From: Pampus argenteus
Taxonomy: Eukaryota; Chordata; Actinopteri; Scombriformes; Stromateidae
Length of the DNA: 64,000 bases
Assembly: GCA_036937835.1 (NCBI GenBank)
Contig: CM072878.1
Span: 807,001-871,000, forward strand
Direction of reading: 5' to 3'
Part shown: piece by piece, positions 56,993-64,000 of the stretch
Position numbering within the stretch: the stretch's first letter is position 1
Layout of the letters: each line of letters begins with the position of its first letter
Notes under the pieces: generated by a model
What the model saw: only the letters and a program-made list of their open reading frames with translations
Databases searched by the model: none
What the model was told of the DNA's origin: nothing
Program-made: the position numbers and the translations under genes

Positions 56993-57190
56993 GTGTGTCT
57001 GACTGGGACACGGTTCCCCCATCAGGTGCAACATCGAGGTTTTCAGTCTTCAGAGTCCATCTCTGTTGTGTGTGAATGCAACAGAACAGCCTTGCAGAAC
57101 CAAGTGTGGCAAAGTCCGTCCTGTGACATACATGGATGTAAAGCTGATGTCAGTTGGATGAACTGTAGTGGCCGTTCAACATGTGCCTGA
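56993..57190 (+). other. Orphan cysteine-rich reading frame
   Basis: 65 residues with 7 Cys (MCLTG, VVCECNRTALQNQ, SCDIHGCKADVSWMNCSG, TCA-stop). It begins directly beside retroposon copy E. The spacing resembles a small extracellular cysteine-rich domain, possibly a decayed exon, but I recognise no family, and no clear acceptor or upstream exon is present. Confidence 0.25.
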
Positions 57191-58287
57191 GACATCCTGC
57201 AGTACGTCTACTGAACTGAACTGTACATGCCAGGTTTCATTCACATCCAGCATGAGAAGCAGATATAGTGAAACTTAACTCTCACTATCTTATCTTATCA
57301 CTACAGATGAATGTGTTTTATTATAGTTCAGTTATGATTAACATTTCTGGTTAAAGTGAAACCAGTTGACTTATTGTTTATTGGTGCAGTTAATCATTTT
57401 TCTCTTTTTTACTCACCATGTTTTCCAGAGTTTAGTTATGTTGTTTCTTTATGTTATGTTGTTTCTTTATGTGACAACAGCTTCAGCTTAATGAATACAT
57501 TTAGATGTCCTGTACTAATAGATACACTGACCACGAAGCCTGTACGACAGACAGAGTGGGTGTAGCAGGTAGAAAACCCTGCTCCACCCCACCTATGTGA
57601 AGCGAGGCACCAACGCCTGGTGAGATTGTTTGTGGTGGTGGTGTTACAGAGATTTATATTTTAAAAACAAGAATACCTTTTTTTTTTACCTTTATCTTTG
57701 TATCTTTGTATCTGGAATATTTAATGAACATGTAACAGGTGACATTTGTGATGCACATTTTCAGATGGGTGTTCAGGAGCAGAAACTATAGTGAGACTGT
57801 TTGTTCTCTATCTGCATGCGTAGTGATGTTTTAATCACAGGATGACATGGTTGGACATACAGACCAGACTCAACACATACACACAGACACTGACCACACA
57901 CACACACACACAGCCCGCTATCACCAGAATAAATACTTTATACCCACACACAACCGCATCTCACCAACCACACCAATGAGCCCACCCTGACTCTGCATTC
58001 AAATCCGCCATCCCGAATGACTCTAATTTAGTGTTTCAAGTCTCTGTGTGGCACCAGGGTGGCAGAGTGGCAGGGTGGCACCGCTGGGGATTTGTGGGTG
58101 TCTATGCTGTCAGGGGGGCATGTGCCCACAAGCTGTCTGCCAGTCGGCTTCAAAGCACTCTCTCATTTTGTTTGGTGAAAATGCAGCATTTTACACACTG
58201 TCACTTCTACTGAGCACTTTAGAAATTACTCTTGTGAAGTTTTTTTAATTTTTTTTTAGTTTGTCACTGCACGAGAAGCAACATGAA

Positions 58288-58311
58288 TGGGGGGGGGGGG
58301 GGGGGGGGGGG
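58288..58311. repeat. Poly-G tract of about 24
   Basis: Uninterrupted G run with strong quadruplex potential. Its length is likely polymorphic or misassembled. Confidence 0.9.
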
Positions 58312-61300
58312 TATGCATGAGAGCTGATATGGATGCTGATAGCTAAAAAAGGACTTAGAGATACACTGAAATCCAAGGTACTTATCTTAAAAGGATTATC
58401 GAGAGTAAGAGGGATGTGCAACTGTTGAATTTATTAAAAAATAACGGTGGTGGAAATATATGTGTTTCTTATTGGCAAAGTGGTACTGCAGTCATTAAGT
58501 ATAAAAAGAAAATACATTTCAAAATAAAAAGAAAAAACAATGGTCAAAAACCGAAGTCTCTAAGGCCATGATACACTCACTGTTAGTCTGCAGCTCCACT
58601 AAACACAACTCAAAGTCATGAGACCCCCCTGCCACCAAAATGCCCACTTCTTTAAAACACCAAAACCTCAAATTGAGACAATCCTGAATCCTCATATTAT
58701 AACAACTAAGCAGAAGTATGAGCATCGGTAAAGCATCATCGGCAGCATATATATAGATGGCATGATTAAGAGGATTCTGGATATGTTTATGTTTATCTCA
58801 TTAAAATGTGCAGTTCTGTAGGTTAACGTGTTAACGTGTGTTATATATGTGTCCTGTCCTACATAATATGTTTTGAAACCATATGTCACAAATCGTAGCT
58901 GTTTCCAGCCCAGTGGAGTCATATCATGTGTAATCATGTGATTAAAACTGTTGTACCACAGAGAAATATCACTTTAACTCCCCGTGTTGATTGATTTGTA
59001 CACACAAAGCTGCTGTCTGTCTAATCAGATGCTCCAAAGCTCTAATCCAAGCGGCCCACTCGCCCTGAAGGATGAAGGACCACATACAGTCTGTGTTTAA
59101 ATGACCACCCACACAGACAGGCAGACAGACAAACAGACAGGCAGACACACAGTCAGGCAGACAGGTACGAAACAAGCAGGGTGACCAGCCAGGTACGCAA
59201 AGAGATAAACAGACAATTTAGCGAAGAGGAATAGAAACTTTCTCAATATAACAATCCAGAAACAGCTCTGTTGTTGTGCCCACAGAGGCTGAACTCAACA
59301 CATGTTAAGGTTAATGTACATACAGGTGTAGGTGCATGATTTGACTTTAAATGAAGCCCAACTGAAATTAAATTGTTTTTAGTTTTTTTTGTCTGCTACA
59401 TCATCCTCTGTAAATCACTTTTTAATAAAAGGGAGATATTTTTGGTTTCATGATGGCAGCCCTCGTTTTGCAAAAATTCAATAAAATGCTGTCTGGAGGC
59501 CTTATTTTATATTCATATTTCATATCTTATTTCAGTATAGCAAGTCAAATGTTTGCATAAAGCAGTAATGTCAGCATTCAGCATTAGCTTTGCTGCTAAC
59601 GTCTCCTTCTTATCTAACTTACAGACATGAACACACGTCTTGTCCCGCGTTAGCCTGTTAAACAGCAGGAGACAAGTCAGTGAGTTCATTTATTTTTAGC
59701 TTTAGTTTAGGCTAGCTTTAAAGGTCTGCTTCTCTGTGACCAATGCAGCATTTCTACAGCACACAACTATCTAATGTGGTCAATAAGAAATAAAAATGTA
59801 AGATATGCCCGTCATGTAGTTATTGTGTTTAGTTGATCTGATAATATTCATACTTACAGCAAGGTAACTCACCTGCTGACATTCTGGCTCGTCCTGCTGG
59901 TGTCGTACGGTAGAACAAAAGCATTTCAAATAAAAGCAAAGGAATTATAATTCTGTAAAGTAAATGTTGTATAGTAATGCAGCTGATACTGTAAAATAAT
60001 CAAAATACCATAATCTCCTGTATACTACACTTAACAGAGTCAAAATGAAGTCACAGCATGTTAGGCCGTGTAGCCCGTACTCTGTCTTTGACAGCAGACC
60101 CTTTGTCAACATATTTGTAGGCTACTTCATCCTATAGACACACATATACAAGAACAGATACTTGTTACTGTCAACAGATTGGTTCATCTGCCGATTTCTC
60201 TGTCCTGTCCTGTCTGTGGCGTTCAGCTGCAAGCCCATTGGTTCTCCCTAATATCATATTCAAGAACAGCTCACAAATATATACTACCAGTTGTCAAATC
60301 CAATGTAAAAAAAAAAAGTGAAATAGTGATCACAATTTCATAGACCCCAGGATGACGTCTTCATATTGTTTGTTTTGTTAAACTAAAAGTAGAAAATCCA
60401 GATATTCAATGAACTATCATACATGCCGTGTTTTATTTACCTACTGATCATGTTTCATTTTCTAAAACCAAAAGATGGCTCTGCATGATGGACAGACCCC
60501 GCCTGCAGGTCTGGATGATGTGCGGGTAACTGATCTGCAACAGCCAGCGACCTCCTACAGGTCTGGGAGCAGCCTAAAGCAGGAGAGACAGAGACAGCAA
60601 GGAAAAGGGAGGAGGGGAGAAAGGGGGTATAATAACTTAGACATGAATAAAAATGAGAAAAATAATTAATTCAAAACAATTCTGCCGTGGCCCAACTGTT
60701 GTAACCCATCCTGACCTTCTTTCCTTTAACTCTCTTCTTCTTCTTTAACAACTCCTTTGTCCCTTCTACTCTCTTCCTTCTTGCTTTGCATTGATTTACA
60801 TCCTGGAGACTTTAACATAACCCTAAATGTACCTTAAACCTGAAATTAATGATTTACGTTAATGGATTGTGTTTTTTTCAACATGACTGTGTAAACAGAT
60901 TTACATCCACAGCGTGAGGAATACACACACACACACACACACTCACACACACACACACATACAAGCATACACCTTCCCACATTAACACACACGTCTGCAC
61001 ATCTAGCATTATGGCAAAAAGTTATCTTTGTTTTTTATGGTTGTCCAGTTCTGTTTCTTCTTCCTTGTGTCTGTCCCACGCCAAAGAAAAGCTGCAAATA
61101 TTTAAAATGTCTGTCAGTCAAGTAATCAGTTAATCGACTGGTTGTTTCAGCTCTACAGACATCCATCCATTTCATTGTGCTGCAGTTAAAGTGAATTCTG
61201 TAGAAGGGATTTGTGTAAAAAAAATATTTAAAAAAATTAAATAAATAATGAATTATTATTGATCTAAATTATTAAAACATACTAGAAGTGATCAACGAGT

Positions 61301-61711
61301 CCATCTCAGTTCAGAGTTGCACCGTTCAAAGCCACGCTGTGTGGTTTCAGTGGTAGTTTAATTAGGTTAGTGCAATGGTACATTTATAGATAACATTGTT
61401 AACATAAAAGTAGCATCAATCTTATGAAAATGAATTTTTTTTTACATGGCAAATAATGATAATATTGATCTTGGGGGTCGTTTGCATTATGAATGTAGAT
61501 GAATGTAGATGTCCAGTGACAAACACTTTAACATTAAGTAGAACTGATAGATCAATATTGAAAGAATGATTACAGTAAATGTCATATTTTAATGCTAGTT
61601 GTACTTTCAGTTCAAAAATATCCAAAGCTGTTAAAAATTGAATATTCATATTTTCATTGTGTTTCATTGTGTGACATTTAAACTGCTGCAGGTTGTTTTG
61701 TCACAGTGAAA

Positions 61712-61750
<39 letters not shown>
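61712..61750. repeat. (CA)n microsatellite
   Basis: About 19 CA units. Confidence 0.95.
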
Positions 61751-61753
<3 letters not shown>

Positions 61754-61950
61754 CCCGGTGTCTACTGCCCTCTACTGTTATATTGATGCTTTTGATGCTC
61801 ATCGTGAATGAAGATAAACGTCCTGAATGCATCAGGTTTTGATTGTGTCCTGTTATTTATTTCCTTAATAAAACTATGTATACCATATGTGCATGGGCCT
61901 GTCCGTGTGAAGGTAAACACTTAGAGATCCAAAGTCTGTTTGCAAGATCA

Positions 61951-62262
61951 ATCAAATCAAATCAAATCAAATTTTATTTATATAGCCCAAAATCACAAAA
62001 TACATTTGTCTCAGAGGGCTTTACAATCTGTACAGGGAGTGACACCCTCTGTCCTTAGACCCTCGATTAGTGAGGAAAAACTTGACCACCAAAAAACCTT
62101 TTAACAGGGAAAAAGGTGGAAGAAACCTCAGGAAGAGCCACAGAGGAGGGATCCCTCTCCCAGGACGGACAGACGTGCAATGATGTCACATGTACAGAAC
62201 AATCAACACACACATATTGTACACTCACAATGAATAATAATGAATTACAATGAATGATTACC
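61951..62262 (-). mobile_element. ATTTG-tailed non-LTR retroposon, copy F
   Basis: Minus-strand copy with three AAATC tail units and the standard 3' module, ending near AATGAATTACAATGAATGAT. Very close in sequence to copy E. Confidence 0.88.
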
Positions 62263-62439
62263 ATTGTTTATATACCCATAGTTACCTCAATACCACTTCA
62301 TATATAAATAATAATTCCTGTTGTAAATGATGCTATGTTTGCACTTCTGGTTAGATGGTATATCCATGCTCTGTCAAATGCATGATCAGAAAGTCGAATC
62401 TAATTTAATATAATCTAAAAAAAATAAATAAATTAAAAA

Positions 62440-62700
62440 GCCTGCATTATGCCACATAATGTTAGTGTGCTACTATTATTATAAATCATAGTATTAGATA
62501 TTTATTACTGATGGATTATTGTGTATAATAATACATTAGATTTCATAAACTGACAACACGTTTGTATCTTCAACATAACTAAAGCTGTTAAATAAATGTA
62601 ATGCAGTAAAAAATACAATATTTCCTACTGAAATAATGTGGAGTATAAAAGTAGCATGAAATGGAAATATTCAAGTAAACCTCTTCACTTTATTACACTA
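62440..62700. mobile_element. Fragment of the CAGTGGTGG-type element
   Basis: AACTAAAGCTGTTAAATAAA, ATGCAGTAAAAAATACAATA and AAGTAGCATGAAATGGAAAT match phrases typical of the interior of the element at 51.7-53.2 kb. Ends not preserved. Confidence 0.5.
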
Positions 62701-63273
62701 GATTCAATAATTAGGTTCAAAACACGTTTCTTACATTTTTTATACTTATAATGTGTGTTTTATATTTTGAACATCATATTTAAAAATTGCACAGATACAA
62801 ATAGATTCACTGAAGCTATTTCTGAGCAGCTCTACACTGATCACTGTGGCGTTTCTGCCTGGTTCCATGATTGTAATGGAAGAGAAAGAAGTTTGACCTA
62901 AACATTAGATGACTTTGTTTGGTACTTTGTCTGAGACATTTTAAGAGTGTCAATCCCACATTACATCACATTTTCCAAACACGTCAAAGAATCCTGAGAA
63001 GAAGGAAGGACTGAAGTTTACCTAAAACTTCATTCTCCAATGATTTTATGTGGTAATTCTTCTTCTGTCGCGGCTTTTATTACTATGAAAACTGTTTCAG
63101 TGTCAGTTGTGTTGAGGTACTCAAATTTAAACATGAGGAAGTTGTCTATCCTTCTTGCCCGGAGGGGGAACGGAGGAAGGAATGTTTTCCCATTGCACAA
63201 AACCTTTGATCTCACACCCCCTAATCACTTCCTGAAGATTATACAGTACGTGCACCTCCGCACTGCCCTCACT

Positions 63274-63274
<1 letters not shown>

Positions 63275-63306
<32 letters not shown>
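63275..63306. repeat. (TG)n microsatellite
   Basis: About 16 TG units. Confidence 0.95.
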
Positions 63307-63307
<1 letters not shown>

Positions 63308-64000
63308 TTGCTTGAGGGCAGCCTAAGCAGATGTAGTCCTCTGTGTCCAAGCTTGATGACAGACACAGATAGGGAAGAAACAGAGACAGAAGCATGATGT
63401 CATCAAACAGTGACAACCAGGATGAGTTATAAATAAGTTTGGCATGCTGAAGTGCATAAACTGACCAGAAGAGTCAGCACTTCTTTACACTGCTAAAATA
63501 AACAGCTGGACGTGCTGTAAAATCAGTGAGCCAGTCATCTTTGACTTTGGCAGGTCTCAGTATTATTATGGTTTTTGGGACCAGTGAAGGCGTCTCATGA
63601 ATAACAGAGTGAAGTGATGAGTGAGCAGTGAGCAGGGGCGTTTGGTTTGGAGGAAGACAACTACGATGTGTGACGTCAAGAGTAATATTTAACTAAATCA
63701 TGATATAATAAAAACCCCAACGAAATGAGGAAGGCAAAGCATGGAGACATATCTTTTGTGATTTCATCTGCCAAATGTATGTCAAACTATAGACAATATA
63801 ATCCATAAACACACCAAACCTCAGTCAAATAATCATTAGTCTGCGTTTTTTTTCTGTTGAATATATATTAGCTTGTTTATCCTGTCATGAAAACATGTAG
63901 CTTTGGGATTTCATCACAAGGTAAGAGAAGCGTTATCAGACACCTGCTGGTGCTGTTTGATAAACCTGATAAAGCCATATCTGGTAAATCCTGGTGGTTG

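Larger units (their letters stand above)
53184..64000. other. Distal non-coding region
   Basis: 10.8 kb without a supportable host gene. Holds two ATTTG-tailed retroposons, small repeat fragments, microsatellites (including TG at 55461, CA at 57900 and 60925), a G-tract and a few non-repetitive blocks. Confidence 0.65.

Noticed and set aside
57001..57190. Tachykinin gene tac4, a known neighbour of Dlx4 in other vertebrates
   Set aside because: No FxGLM-amide peptide motif with dibasic sites is found anywhere in the window.
57548..57610. Possible short exon (AG...CTGGTGAG)
   Set aside because: Splice-like ends occur by chance, the encoded peptide has no similarity I recognise, and no partner exon is seen.
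60475..60669. 64-residue Gln/Arg-rich ORF as a gene
   Set aside because: Low complexity, no domain, no splice context; it probably lies in a repeat.

Overview
The window is vertebrate nuclear DNA, and the evidence points to a ray-finned (teleost) fish. It has short spliced homeobox exons, very abundant CA/TG microsatellites, and many copies of interspersed repeats of the kinds common in spiny-rayed fish. There are no bacterial-type gene clusters, rRNA, recognisable tRNA genes or CRISPR arrays.

The only conventional protein-coding genes I can support are two Distal-less homeobox genes arranged tail to tail. The last coding exon of a dlx3 gene (most like dlx3b) lies at 1153-1581 on the + strand. 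A complete three-exon dlx4 gene (most like dlx4b) lies on the - strand: exon 1 at 19665-20001, exon 2 at 16853-17049, exon 3 at 10225-10467. It predicts 258 residues, and both introns keep reading frame. This is the classic convergent Dlx bigene layout. The 8.6 kb between the genes and the 6.4 kb dlx4b intron 2 hold AT-rich, non-repetitive stretches that are candidate shared enhancers. They also hold a 28-unit 27-bp minisatellite.

Upstream of dlx4b, about 43 kb (20.5-64 kb) contains no recognisable host gene. It holds microsatellites, candidate conserved non-coding blocks judged only by texture, and transposable elements. The most notable element is a full-length L1-clade retrotransposon at 33090-38845. 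It has two intact ORFs (334 and 1258 residues), an A-tail and a perfect target-site duplication of up to 15 bp, so it looks young and possibly active. Seven pieces of one non-LTR family with an ATTTG-repeat tail are scattered through the window. One is an internally deleted copy that still encodes endonuclease fragments, and one retains the reverse-transcriptase C-terminus. A 1.5 kb terminal-inverted-repeat element at 51.7-53.2 kb contains a 16-unit 47-bp satellite and a nested hAT-like element.

No wholly new protein system is evident. The best second-look items are the palindromic 27-bp array between the two dlx genes, the intact L1 with its ETS/YY1-like 5' end, the CA repeat beside the dlx4b exon 2 splice donor, the tandem upstream ORFs of dlx4b, the deleted LINE, and two perfect hairpins at 20.9 and 54.3 kb.
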